From the NCBI GenBank assembly GCA_004151065.3, contig NWUY0300014336.1, forward strand, positions 8,262 to 24,330: 16,069 nt of DNA, given 5' to 3'. The notes under the pieces were generated by a model. That model saw only the letters and a list, made by a program, of their open reading frames with translations. It did not search any database and was not told the origin of the DNA. The translations under genes and the position numbers were made by a program. This document shows, piece after piece, positions 1 through 9,099 of the stretch (position 1 is the stretch's first letter; every line of letters begins with the position of its first letter). Source of the stretch: Larix sibirica (taxonomy: Eukaryota > Streptophyta > Pinopsida > Pinales > Pinaceae).

Positions 1-248
1 TCATTTTCGGATCAGTCAGGGTACAAAAAAGTATATTGATCCATCACAAAGAACAAATCATTCACATAGAAAGTTGTTTAGATTCAATACATGTATAGGA
101 TGAAAGTCTGAAAATCGGCCCATCTGTTTAGGCTATCGCTACAGGTCCCACATATAGCAAAAAATTCTGTATCAACCGAGAATTTGGAGTATTATCCGGA
201 GAGTGGCTATTGGTGAGCCAATCCGTCCATGAAGGGATGGTGGTAGTA
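1..248 (-). other. 3' untranslated part of element A
   Basis: This stretch follows the RNase H stop codon (249-251) of element A. No coding frame of interest is seen. A small stem-loop (ATTGG / CCAAT with a 4-base loop, 209-222) lies near the stop. There is no poly-T run on the plus strand, so the tail and the target-site duplication are not here. Confidence 0.5.
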
Positions 249-701
249 TTAAAAGAAGAATTCATTTTGAACTTCTGTAATATTCCATTTCCCATGGCTT
301 AAGAGCAGCCCTTCTTTGGAGAGTTTGTCTGCAATGTTGTTCCGCTCCCTGTATACATGACGACATGTATAAAAATAAAAAATGTCTAGCTTCCGATGTA
401 CGTCTTCAATCATAGTGATAAGAAACATGTTTTGACAAATTTGTGATTTGTTAATCCAATTTATGACATTCATGGAGTCTCCAAAAACTTGTATGTGTTT
501 GTATTCTTTTTCAATTGCAAAATAGAGCAAAAGTTTTAAAGCCATTATTTTTGCAAAGTTATTGGAGCCTATCCCAAGCCCCATTTGAATTTTGAAGTAA
601 ACAGATTCAGATAAAAATAGGATGGCACCACCGCCATAGGTTTGGTTTCGAGAGGCCCCGTCAAATAAATCCCAAGGGAGATCCTTATTTATATTCTCAT
701 C
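249..701 (-). pseudogene. Element A RNase H domain (RVT_3 type)
   Basis: This plant-LINE RNase H would degrade the RNA strand during integration. It is one open frame from just after a TAG (702-704) to the stop at 249. It reads LPWDLFDGASRN (first Asp present), GGGAILFLSE, GIGSNNFAKIMALK, HIQVFGDSMNVINW (Asp of GDS present), CRHVYRERNNIADKLSKEG (last Asp present). The family has NxAE at the second position. Here it is NFAK, so the catalytic Glu is Lys, explicable by one G-to-A change. The upstream TAG sits in a segment that continues from the zf-RVT line. The frame length fits a complete RNase H fold. Confidence 0.85.
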
Positions 702-712
702 CTAAATTAATC

Positions 713-1898
713 TTACGTATTCTTCTGTTGATGGAAATGGGACATGATATCCAAACTGTGAAAAGAGATAAGTTTTGGAACATAGGGTTTTGCTTTGAAA
801 ATTTCTTGATTATGTGCAATCCACAAACCCCAGATTATGATCAGTGGGAGAGCCCGAATGTTTTTTGTGTCAGGATTTGTGGACCAAGATTTCCAAGCAG
901 CCTTCACATCCGCCCTGCCCCATTCAATGTGCACATTTAATCTTCTTTTTGTCTCAGTCCAAGTCTGAAAAAAGAAGGGTTGGATTAGGAAAAGGTGGGT
1001 GATCGATTTAGAAACATTCATACAAAGTGCAGACCAACCCGGTCCTTCAATTGATCTTTTGTCCATTTTATCCCAAGTCTGTACCTTATTTTCCAGAGTA
1101 CACCACATGAAGATCCTTGCTTTCTGTGTGCATTTGATCTTCCATAATCCTTCCACCACCACTCAGGTTCACCACCTTAGGGATTTGTTATTAGAGCTTG
1201 ATAGCCAAGTTCTGAAGTATATCGACCATGTGGTGCTTTGATCTGGATTAATTCGTCTAGCCGATCAGTTAATCTGACGTGTGTAGCTCGAAGAGCATTT
1301 AGAAAGTTGTTCAAACTGTCAGTCAGATATTCAGGGATTCCCAGACTAGCAACCTCCATCCAACCTTGTCCACAAAATGAAGTGGATGTTGGATCACCGA
1401 TTTGGTTGAGATGGAAGAACCCTTATTGATGCAAAATCTGAATGAGTTGTTGAGGAAGGGTGTGATTATTCTGGCAGCCTGTCCAGGGGTCTGCCCCAAT
1501 CCACACACTAGAGCCCCTGCCAACCTCCAAGCAAGTCCATCCTCAATTAGAGAAAAGGAGCTTAGGGTGGCCTTCCATATAACTGAAACCACTTTCCTGC
1601 CTTTGTTTGGGTTCCTAACCCAATCTATTAAAGATTTTGGAGCAATGTATTTATGTTTAATTACCTCAGTCCAGAGACTATTTGTAGTGAGGAGCCTCCA
1701 TCCATATTTTGCAGCTAAATATTTTGAGAACAACTGAATTCTTTTTAGTCCCCATCCACCCAGGCTTTTCGGCTTGGAAATTCTGTCCCATTTCACACAC
1801 AGGAGCACCGAGTTTTCCTTTTTTCCAGACCATAAAAATATGAAACATAACTTTCTCGCCCTCTCTAGAATACCTTTTGGTATCCATGCTAGCGACAT
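713..1898 (-). pseudogene. Element A thumb/connection and zf-RVT region
   Basis: The frame at 1323-1898 encodes the conserved post-RT region (RRISKPKSLGGWGL-like: DRISKPKSLGGWGLKRIQLF, then KYGWRLLTTNSLWTEVIKHKY). The frame at 1177-1359 continues with RLDELIQIKAPHGRYT. The frame at 713-1162 is the zf-RVT module (GLWKIKCTQKARIFMW, then WSALCMNV, SITHLFLIQPF, WTETKRRLN). In zf-RVT the pattern is CxxC...HLF..C. Here the first Cys is Ser and the last is Gln, so the zinc site is lost. Between 1900 and 2160 the same coding line continues (YLGFMLKPNCYKKED, LERRLSSWSHRWLSRVG) with in-frame TAG codons where Trp is expected. Confidence 0.8.
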
Positions 1899-2162
1899 CT
1901 AATAAACATGGATGGCTTCCAAAACTGATTTTACTAAGACCAGTCTACCAACTCTTGAAAGCCATCTATGGCTCCAACTACTTAATCTCCTTTCCAACTT
2001 TGCGATCAACCATAACTAGTCCTCTTTTTTGTAGCAATTTGGCTTTAACATAAAGCCCAAATATTTTAGACCTTCATCAAAGATCTTAATTTCGAAGGGG
2101 AAGAGGGTAGTGTATCTTTGAATTTTAGGGTATTCCATATTAGATCATGTAAGGGAGGATTT

Positions 2163-3020
2163 CTACATATTTATCTTCATTCTAGTGGCTCTCTCAAATA
2201 GTTGCGGAATCTCCCTTAACTTTCTAGCATCGTCAACTATGCCATCACAGAAGATTAAAATATCATCCACAAATAATAGATAGGTTAAATGGAGAGTACC
2301 TGAGATGGAAATTCCATAAAAAGTGCTCTTATTCTTTTCATCTATTAGTGCCCGGCTAAGCCCTTCAACAACTAAAAGGAAAATTAATGGAGAGAGTGGG
2401 AAACCTTGACATAGACCCCTTTTTGATGGAAAGAAAGGGGAAGCAGATCCATTAATGAGGACAACAAAGAAACTGTAGTGATGCAGCACATGACCCACTT
2501 AATAAAAGAGTAATCAAATCCCAAGTGAGTCATAAGAAATCTTAGGTAGAGCCAGCTGACCCGGTCAAAATATTTTGATAGATCAATCTTTAGCACTGCC
2601 CCACGCAGCTTCCTAGTTTTCAGACTGTGAAGACCTTCTTGTGCAACCCCGATTGCTTCATGAATATGCCTTCCTTCTAGGAAGCCAAATTGTTCGCTAG
2701 AGATGACCTTTGATAGAATCTTCCTTAGTCTTATGGCTATGATTTTTTCCACTAGGTAATGAAAATAAAGAGATAGTACTGAATTCCTCCAAAGAGTTCG
2801 GGTGATCATTTTTTGGGATGAGGGTGATGAAAGTAGAGTTCATAGGAGGGTGCATAAATCCTTTTGTTCTTGATTCTTCGACTAGCCTCATAAGGTCCAA
2901 CCCAATGGTATCATAAAGAGCCAGGAAAAATTCAATCGTCCATCCATCTGGTCCAGTGCTTTTGTCTTTTTGGAAACTATGCAAAGTCTCCTTTAGTTCT
3001 TCTTCTGATATTTCTTCCAT
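2163..3020 (-). pseudogene. Element A reverse transcriptase domain
   Basis: This is the LINE RT palm. The block at 2697-3020 gives DKSTGPDGW and then NSTFITLIPKNDHP, the usual start of RVT_1. The block at 2384-2809 gives SSEQFGFLEGRHIHEA and then VLKIDLSKYFDRVSW, where the first catalytic Asp is kept. The block at 2163-2498 gives RGLCQGFPLSPLIF (family QGDPLSP, here Asp to Phe) and LLFVDDILIFCDG, the intact catalytic FVDD box at 2262-2273. Frame changes occur near 2700-2800 and 2400-2500. The active-site residues survive better than the reading frame, as expected for relatively recent decay. Confidence 0.9.
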
Positions 3021-3599
3021 TAATTCATTATTTTCCTCCTGAGTAATAAATCCTGGGAAGTACTAGGACAACCGAATTACTTCAGCAATATACACCCTTT
3101 CATCTACTTTGAACAGAGTTTGAAGTGGGATTTCCCCATATTTGCTAGACCTTTAAAAGATGAGATTGATCCTTCATCCCCCAAATGGTGTTCTGCATTT
3201 TCCTGTTCTTTGCATAGGCTTGAAAAAAATTGGTATTTTCATCACTGCTTTCAAGCCAAATAACCCTGATTTTCAGTCTCCATGTTTCCTCTTGCTCCTT
3301 TAAGAGTTTCCTGTGCTTAGATTCTAATCCCCCCAGATGTTACTTGGATTCAAGAGTTGAGAAACCCCCTCCATCCTCCTCGAGGAGGGTTTGAATGTCC
3401 ATCTCAACTTGCTTTATCTCCTGGTCATCCTTTAATCTTTTGTTTGTGGCCCATTCTTGAACTTTTTTCTTTATTGAGGAGAGGTTTTGAACAAAGTGTA
3501 GGGCTGCATGTCCCCCTTCTTCAAGGTTATAAGGGATCCAAGAAGATTTGATCAGATTTGTGAAAACCTCATTTTTCAGCCAAGCAACACAGAATTTGA

Positions 3600-4326
3600 A
3601 GGGGCTGGCGGGATTCCTAGTGTCGCCTTGAATCTCTAGTAATACAGAGTAGTGGTTTGATACCCCTCCTGATTCTACCCATTACCTGAACATATGATTT
3701 TGTTCCATCATATTTTCTGCCACTAGAAAGTAGTCTATCCTTTTTGCAATTCTGCAATCCCCTATTCTTTTATTAGTCCATGTAGGCTGCATCTTCACCA
3801 GATCCATGTTTAAAATCCTTCCTTCTCTGAGTTTTTGTTCAAATAAAGCGACCATAATATCAACCCTAGCTCGAGGCCCCCAGACTTCATGAGCACCTAG
3901 AGAGAAATTCAAGTCCCCTCCCATGATCACATTATCACTTTTAATGAAGGATTTCTGACACACAACATTCCAGTATGACACCCTCTCCTCATAAGGCCCA
4001 TACATATTCAGAATGGTAAAGGTTTTGTTGATATCTATCGAGAATACCTATAACCCTAGTCCATATTCGAAACTCCACGAGTTCTGAACTTTTTTGTACT
4101 TCAGGTTCTAGCCCAAGGCCAGTCCACCTGAGAGTCCTCTCGCATCTTGGGATATGAAATCCATATTTTTTAGACTACTTTTTAATGTATGAATGACATC
4201 ATCACCATTTCCCATAATTTCTTGAAGCATAATAATATTAGGTTGGTAGTTTAGGACCAACTTCCTAAGTGCAAGTTTTTTGACGAGACTTGGAAAACCC
4301 TTGCAGTTAAAGGATAAACACTTCAT
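3600..4326 (-). pseudogene. Element A apurinic-type endonuclease domain (ORF2 N-terminus)
   Basis: This belongs to the exonuclease-endonuclease-phosphatase fold that nicks DNA to prime reverse transcription. One frame (4108-4326) gives MKCLSFNCKG and then IIMLQEIMG, matching the N-terminal Asn and the metal-binding Glu. A second block (3682-4005) gives NMYGPYEERVSYW, then VIMGGDLNFSLG (catalytic Asp and Asn), then PTWTNKR and RIDYFLVAE. The final SDH motif is read as SNH at 3652-3660: the codon at 3655-3657 is AAC (Asn) where the family has Asp, so the last catalytic pair is damaged. Frameshift and stop between 4010 and 4107 separate the two halves. Confidence 0.85.
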
Positions 4327-5048
4327 GAGGTAACCCCCTCAGGGGCGTTCATTGCTCTAAGTTCCCCAAGAATGGATTTTTGTTTCCCATCTAATTATTC
4401 ATTTTGAGCCTTATCTTGTGTAGAGGAGATAAGAGTAGGTATTCCGCGTCCTCTTCCTCTTTTACTACCTAAGGGTTCCTCCCAAGCCCGATGTGACTTA
4501 CAGCAAGACCAGAAAGATCATGGATTTCCCTATTTTTGAGATGGAAATGGATGGGTTTCTTCCCCGAGCTTAGGGAGGAGGAGGTCAAATTATGAGTGGA
4601 AGCAGGACCAACATTAGGGGAGGAAATTTGCTTCCTTTGGTTTAGACTAACCCCTATGGGCGAGGGAGTAGGGCTTGGAAATACAGGGGAAAAGTGTGGA
4701 TTCTCAAAAGCCATCAAATATTCAAAAGAACAAGTGATATAATCAATATGAGTGACAAGATCCAACAACTTACCCGATATAATCGGTGGTGTCCCTTCAT
4801 TTTGTTGTAGATATGCTCTGGGATCCGTGGGATTATTTCCTTTCTCCAAAGCCACTATATCTTGAGCCAACTCTTCTGGGATAATATATTCTAAAACAGA
4901 GTTTTGTCCTCCAACCTCGCATGTGGGAAAAATCTGTTCCCGCTGCTCAGCTTATGTCCTCCTAGCCTTCAAAGAGACCCCTCTTGATGCAATTCCACCA
5001 CCAACATCTGCTCTCTTACGGTTCCACTGAGAGCCTTTTGTAAAAGGA

Positions 5049-5580
5049 AGGGAACAATGCTTGGCAAGATGCCCATATACATGGCATCGATGATATCAGA
5101 AAGGGATGCCTTCATAATCTAGTTTATGTCTGTGCTACTCTTTTCCCCAAATGAATTCCAATTATTCTATGAGCCAAGCCCTGATGTTGATTGAGACCAG
5201 GATGCATGCAATCAACATCATTTTTATGTGTATGAAGGACATATCTGCGTCAATGAAGCGCCTAGAGAATTTCCAAGGTCCCTGAAATATTCCCAATTCC
5301 AGAAGTCGCAAGGCAGTCTGAGAATTTGAACCCAAACTTGGATCACATCAAACTTTTCATTGTCAACATCAAACAAGGGAGTCCATTTTTTGAAGAGTAT
5401 GGGGGTTGAGCCAAGACTCCAATGTCGCTACAAGATGCGATCATCATCCTCCTTATTTTCAAATTTGAAGATAAACCATCCTTTTTCCAAAACCCTAGCC
5501 TATGGAGCATAATTTAGCATTCTGACCAACATGTGTTTCCCCATACTTCCAGAGAATATTGGATAGGGTACTTTCATCGC
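5049..5580 (-). pseudogene. Element A DUF4283-like domain and CCHC zinc knuckle
   Basis: The DUF4283 hallmark is readable on the minus strand: GWFIFKFENKEDDDRIL, then HWSLGSTPILFKKWTPLFD, then VIQVWVQILRLPCDFW and RDLGNSLG. After a one-frame shift it continues RFIDADMSF, ACILVSINIRAWL, HKLDYEGIPF. The knuckle follows at 5054-5095 and reads YHRCHVYGHLAKHC, where the family has CxxCxxxxHxxxxC: the first Cys is Tyr, and a TGA (5096-5098) stands directly before it. In-frame stops also occur at the Q of RILQ and after NYAP. Confidence 0.8.
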
Positions 5581-5992
5581 ATTCTCCCCACTACTGCTGT
5601 CTCCTCCATATCCGTAGACTGTGCAACTGAGACATCTATGCGCACACCAGATGAAGAACTTCATTGCTTTTGTTGGCGCAGTTGTTTTTCCTCTTCTTTT
5701 GGCTTGAACCGCTGCTGGTGTCTCGAATTTCTTTTGAGTCTACACGAGACCTTTTCTCATTCCTTCTCCTAGTCATCAAGGATGACATGGTGTGTTCCTC
5801 GATCTGATCTATTGAGTTTAGAAAATATGGGATAAATCCCTTTGAGTCCTGCAAGAAAACTTCCTAAAAGAATGTCGATTGCTGCCAATGGCCATGTATT
5901 GAGGGGTTTGTAAAGGGTCAACCTGCTTCTAGAAGATTGTAACCATAGTCTATAATCGACCCCCCATAACCCAGAGATATATGTGACAAACC

Positions 5993-6424
5993 CTAGATTT
6001 CAACCGTGGGAACGACTTCGGTGGAAGTTGACAAAGGGATCCCTAGGAAGTTATCGAGTGGTTCCGGAAAAAGGGAATAGGTTGTTCCACCAAGTTCTGG
6101 TGCCAAAAACCTAGCCTCTAGTAGAATCATAGAGGCTTCAGGTCTCTCCACATCTCCTACCATCATGGCCAGATGTTTTTCAGTCGAACCCCCAACTGTC
6201 ACACCGAAGAACCCTCCATCCTCGCAATCCACCATGTTTACCTTCTCTTTTGCCAACAACCGCTTGAAATCCTTGACAAAGATGTTTTGACCTTCAAACA
6301 GATCTGAGGAATAATCTACCTCATCCAGATAGTCTATGTGATATGGATAGGTAAGAAAAGGGTAAGAAAAATGGTATAAGGGAAAAATAAAATAATCCCT
6401 TTTCGGGGATGTAGCTGCAGCCCC
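5993..6424 (-). pseudogene. Element A ORF1 N-terminal open frame, no recognised domain
   Basis: This is an open stretch of 143 codons between a TAA (6427-6425) and a TAG (5995-5993). It contains DYLDEVDYSSDLFEGQNIF, then KRLLAKEKVNMVDCEDGG, then GGSTEKHLAMMVGDVERP and FLAPELGGTTYSLF. I recognise no named domain. Position upstream of the basic region and DUF4283 suggests the ORF1 N-terminus of element A. There is no ATG at the head of the frame, so it may be a truncated or mutated start, or partly non-coding. The purine-rich plus-strand repeat GGTAAGAAAA (6350-6359 and 6361-6370) lies within it. Confidence 0.4.
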
Positions 6425-7200
6425 TTAGCGCATGTTACTAGTCATGGAACCTTCGATATACCAAGCCGTAGTCCTCCCTCCGTGTTATGGTAAGCTCTCA
6501 ATCCTGGACCATATCAATATTTTATTTATCTTGAATCACATCTCAAAATGAGTCATAATGATTGGTCACTAGTTTAGGCCCTAAAGGGGTGACCAAGGTC
6601 ATCTTCTTGCTAGTTTCCTGATAATTTTATCATATATGATACAACAAGGGAAATTTGTTTAATTGGTGGATCAATAATGAATTTTATTAGCTACTAAATG
6701 CTTGAGTGATGGGGTTATAATTATAACTTATTTCATGGAAATTCAAGTAACCAAGATATATACAATGATAGCATACAACAAATCCGATCTATAGGTTATG
6801 TATTTTATTCAATAAATTATTTCAATATGATTCTAAAAAACTCTAGACCAAAGGATATAGGTGCTAAATGAAGCACAACCCTTAAATATGGGATCCACTT
6901 TGATCTAGAGGACTAGGGTTATCACAAACAACTAAGCAGATCAATAATTTGTATATTTAAAGATCACCCAATGTATTGTTTATACAAGACAATGATAGAA
7001 ATACTTAATATTTTATAATAATTTCCCATGGGAATATTTCCATAATTATTATCGTTAATTCTTTACTTATGATATATGCAAATGGATGTGTCATAAGATA
7101 AGCATTTCAATATAAACCAACCAAAATTGATCTATTATTGTTTTGTTGATTAGAACTATTATATAGATGTACATATACACATAGGTATGGTAAGTAAGAG
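6425..7200. other. AT-rich spacer between elements A and B
   Basis: About 780 bp with no open frame of note, no recognised RNA gene and no LINE motif that I can read. It may include the 5' untranslated leader of element A next to 6425. The rest is AT-rich host-like intergenic DNA that was the landing site of element B. Short palindromes occur (for example GTTATAATTATAAC, 6714-6727) but are expected at this base composition. Confidence 0.5.
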
Positions 7201-7221
7201 TACTATTGGATATATCTTTTT
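7201..7221. repeat. Left target-site duplication of element B (21 bp)
   Basis: The 21 bases starting TACTATTGG and ending ATCTTTTT are identical to 13908-13928. This copy lies directly before the T-tract, which is the poly(A) tail of a minus-strand element. The bases outside the two copies differ (G here, C at 13907 before the right copy), so the repeat ends there on one side. The position at both outer edges of a full LINE is diagnostic of target-primed integration. Confidence 0.9.
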
Positions 7222-7256
7222 TTTAAACATGAACGGGTAAATTTTATATATAAAAG

Positions 7257-7270
7257 GCCTTCAGAAAGGC
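7257..7270 (-). other. Stem-loop near the 3' end of element B
   Basis: GCCTT-CAGA-AAGGC on the plus strand forms a perfect 5-bp stem with a 4-base loop. On the transcript (minus strand) it lies about 32 bases before the A-run. Next to it is the 14-base palindrome TTTTATATATAAAA (7242-7255). Plant L1-clade LINEs are known to carry a 3' stem-loop that RT recognises; assigning that role here is inference. Confidence 0.45.
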
Positions 7271-7674
7271 AAAAGTTTAATACAAAAAGCCGAGTTGCAA
7301 TTCTAAAAGTAGAGTTAAACCATACATAGTGTGGATACCTTTCAAATTTTTTATGTTTGTCCTTCACAGAGGATTGTCCTACGAGTTTATTTGTGTATAT
7401 CCGAAAAATACACCTAATATATAGCATTTTCTACAATACATAAGCTATTTAAAAAAGACTAATCTAAAAAGCTTTATTACTACCTACATCCGTGATCTGG
7501 GTTGGGGAAGTCTGAAGTACTTCGATTTCTATTTCAACGTTGATTTTCCTTACAGTCTCCTCTTCTTCCATTCAGATGTTGTTGATGGGGTTCCCTTCCC
7601 AAAACCAAAATCCTTCACAACTACTTGCAATTCTCTTCCATCACTAAGATGGTCTAAGCTTGATGTTGAATATG

Positions 7675-8004
7675 CTATTTTTGTTGCTGGATGTTGTGCA
7701 TCATTAAAGCATGGTCCCTACTATTGTTGACCTCATTTTCATGTACCCAAACTGTAACTGCATATATGGAGGATTGATTTCCTAAAATCATATATTCATG
7801 TTGCATGAGGACCTTCTTGAAGTCTTGAATTTCTACTTCCAGGTTCCAATACCTGTCCATTGAGTGCAAATTCCAAGTTGAGTCAACTCTGAAAAAGGGA
7901 AAGGGAGATTCTAGATTGAAAATAAAGGCCAATAGAAAAGGGATGACAGGAGAGCCAATCAACATTGGTACCTTCAAAATTTCCCCATACACAAAGTTAT
8001 TCAA
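7675..8004 (-). CDS. Unrecognised small ORF in the 3' region of element B
   Basis: This 109-codon frame reads MNNFVYGEILKVPMLIGSPV, then a hydrophobic patch around IPFLLAFIFNLESPFPFF, then a charged part (NLEVEIQDFKKVLMQHEYMI) and HENEVNNSRDHALMMH. I do not recognise a family. It sits on the same strand as the LINE, about 250 bp after the ORF2 stop, inside the target-site duplications. The composition is protein-like, without the heavy stop load of its surroundings. It could be a decayed extra ORF of this LINE lineage, sequence carried along from a host locus, or a chance open frame. Whether it is expressed is unknown. Confidence 0.25.
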   Translation of the reverse strand: MNNFVYGEILKVPMLIGSPVIPFLLAFIFNLESPFPFFRVDSTWNLHSMDRYWNLEVEIQDFKKVLMQHEYMILGNQSSIYAVTVWVHENEVNNSRDHALMMHNIQQQK

Positions 8005-8255
8005 ACCAAGTTCGAGGTTAATGGGTTATCTTCCTCTCGACATTCACCATACCAAAGCTAATTATCCCACCTTCGATTTGCATTGGGTTCACGCTCTATT
8101 TGTTATCCCAACAATAATGGTTTGTAATGGCGTGTGAAGGTACTAAGAGGCTAGTCAAATTGATGATGCCCTTGCTTGTCTCATACATGTCAAATTGAAA
8201 TTGGTGGTACATTACCTTATTGTTGTGCTTCAAATACTTCATGAAGAACTTGTAG

Positions 8256-8655
8256 TTAAGGGATTGGGTGGAAATTTATTCCCCCATTCTTTTTTAGTTC
8301 TTCTTTCTCTAACCTTATTGCCATATTCGCTTGGATGCCAACTTCTTTTTTGAGATCCCATAGCTCATGGTAGTAACTCACTTTGTTGAATTTATTGGCT
8401 TCGAGTTCTACTCTTCTTATTAGTTTGTTAATAGGTTCAGCAGCAGAGTAACTCATCCCTTTCATAAGTTTGATCATGATTGTTGAATATCTAATGATGA
8501 ATAATCTTTTGATCCGATTGGGGTCTTGGTTATTAGATAGAAACCCCAAGCCCCATTCCGGTAAGATTCTAGATTTCCGCTGAGGTCATTTAGGACCCCC
8601 TCCCCCACATCAGCCACCCCTAGATTTCCTTTAAAGGCTCTGTCAAATAAAAGAA
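8256..8655 (-). pseudogene. Element B RNase H domain, internally shortened
   Basis: It reads LLFDRAFKGNLGVADVGEGV (family FDGASRGNPG), GNLESYRNGAWG, then GFLSNNQDPNRIKRLFIIRY, STIMIKLMKGM, and finally KVSYYHELWDLKKEVGIQAN and KNGGINFHPIP. The first Asp is present. The NNQAE Glu is missing (NNQDP), and the gap between NNQ and the GDS equivalent (RYS) is too short, indicating a deletion. The terminal AD pair reads VG. Three of four catalytic positions are therefore lost. The style (GNPGVAGAGG-like, KNGG C-terminus) differs from A and C. Confidence 0.75.
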
Positions 8656-9099
8656 TGTCTTGTACGAGTGAGAGATGCCATTTTTTTCAGTTCTTCCTCT
8701 TTCGTTTGAAGCTGCCAGTATGTTCCTTGGAGAGGGCTTGGCATTTCCTATGTGGTGGAGGAATATGATGTAGGGGTAAACCATTGATCCAATTTTGTTC
8801 TTCCTGTTCCAATTGAAGAGTGTCATGGTTGTGTATTCCCCTGCTTTCGATCATCTCACTCATAAGGTTGATAGCCTTGGCTATTGTTTGCCTAGGAGTT
8901 AGAATTTCTAATTTAAAAATACATTTTTCCCTTGTTAGCCACACTTTCTAGTAGAGGTATTTTGGAAGGGATTGCCATGCTCATTTGAGAAGATTCTTGT
9001 TCTTGAGAGTGCCTTGGTATGATTTTTCCTAGCCCGTGAACATCTCTTTCCGGGACTACAACAAAGTAGATTTTTCTCTGATTCCCTCAAGTACATTCT

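Larger units (their letters stand above)
249..4326 (-). pseudogene. Element A ORF2 pseudogene: EN-RT-zf-RVT-RNase H polyprotein
   Basis: This is the remains of the LINE polyprotein that nicks target DNA and reverse-transcribes the element RNA in place. The ATG at 4326-4324 is chosen because it opens MKCLSFNCKG, the usual EN start, and because the ORF1 stop overlaps it (ATGA). Domains in order are EN (about 3600-4326), a linker (3021-3600), RT fingers/palm (about 2160-3020), a connection region (about 1180-2160), zf-RVT (about 713-1162) and RNase H (249-701). The span of about 4.1 kb is near the usual length of plant LINE ORF2. It is interrupted by many stops and several frameshifts. Most stops that can be aligned sit where the family has Trp or Gln. 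It cannot encode a functional protein. Confidence 0.85.
1..6424 (-). mobile_element. Element A: degenerate plant L1-type LINE, 3' end outside window
   Basis: This is a non-LTR retrotransposon read right to left. In 5'-3' order on the minus strand it holds an ORF1 with a DUF4283-like domain and zinc knuckle (about 4323-6424), then an ORF2 with EN, RT, zf-RVT and RNase H (249-4326), then a 3' untranslated stretch (1-248). Domain order and motifs (QEI, GGDLNF, FVDD, FDGAS) identify it directly. It is broken by many stops and frameshifts, so it is a dead copy. No poly-T tract or AATAAA signal appears near base 1, so the 3' terminus is taken to be off the window. The 5' limit is uncertain: 6424 is only where the leftover reading frame meets an upstream stop. 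No target-site duplication can be tested with one end missing. Confidence 0.85.
4323..6424 (-). pseudogene. Element A ORF1 pseudogene: DUF4283-like / zinc-knuckle nucleic-acid-binding protein
   Basis: ORF1 of plant LINEs encodes an RNA-binding protein that packages the element RNA. Here it falls into pieces. An acidic N-terminal frame spans 5993-6424; a basic, NLS-like stretch (TRRRNEKRSR, QKKRKNN) lies at 5636-5854; DUF4283 and the knuckle span about 5049-5580; a Ser/Pro-rich C-terminal part spans 4469-4870; and an RG-rich end (GSKRGRGRGIPTL) runs to a TGA at 4325-4323. That stop overlaps the ORF2 ATG. Several frameshifts and stops break it. No convincing initiator ATG is seen: the first ATG in the N-terminal frame is at 6235-6233, downstream of apparently conserved coding, so the start is unknown. 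Confidence 0.7.
7222..8255 (-). other. Element B 3' region after RNase H stop
   Basis: About 1,030 bp separate the ORF2 stop (8256-8258) from the T-tract. It holds one 109-codon frame (7675-8004, listed separately), a stem-loop (7257-7270), and otherwise AT-rich sequence without a recognised domain. It is long for a LINE 3' UTR. It lies inside the target-site duplications, so it was inserted together with the LINE or later within it. Confidence 0.6.

Noticed and set aside
1-248. The 3' terminus of element A within the window
   Set aside because: No poly-T run and no AATAAA on the minus strand; the A-run at 25-30 is on the wrong strand for a tail of this element.
728-1241. Plus-strand open frames at 728-940 and 999-1241
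   Set aside because: They lie opposite the zf-RVT coding of element A, have no recognised motif, and are shadows of the minus-strand LINE.
1402-1737. Plus-strand 111-codon frame
   Set aside because: Antisense to the conserved SLGGWGL region of element A ORF2; no protein-like features of its own.
5533-5772. Plus-strand Cys/Ser-rich frame
   Set aside because: Opposite the ORF1 DUF4283 start of element A; the Cys-rich look comes from antisense reading.
6714-6727. Perfect palindrome GTTATAATTATAAC
   Set aside because: AT-rich and isolated; expected by chance in such sequence.
7203-7427. Minus-strand 74-codon frame crossing the left duplication
   Set aside because: It spans the element end, the T-tract and flanking DNA, so it cannot be an ancestral gene.
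7916-8137. Plus-strand 73-codon frame in element B's tail
   Set aside because: Partly antisense to the 7675-8004 frame, with no motif and no supporting signals.
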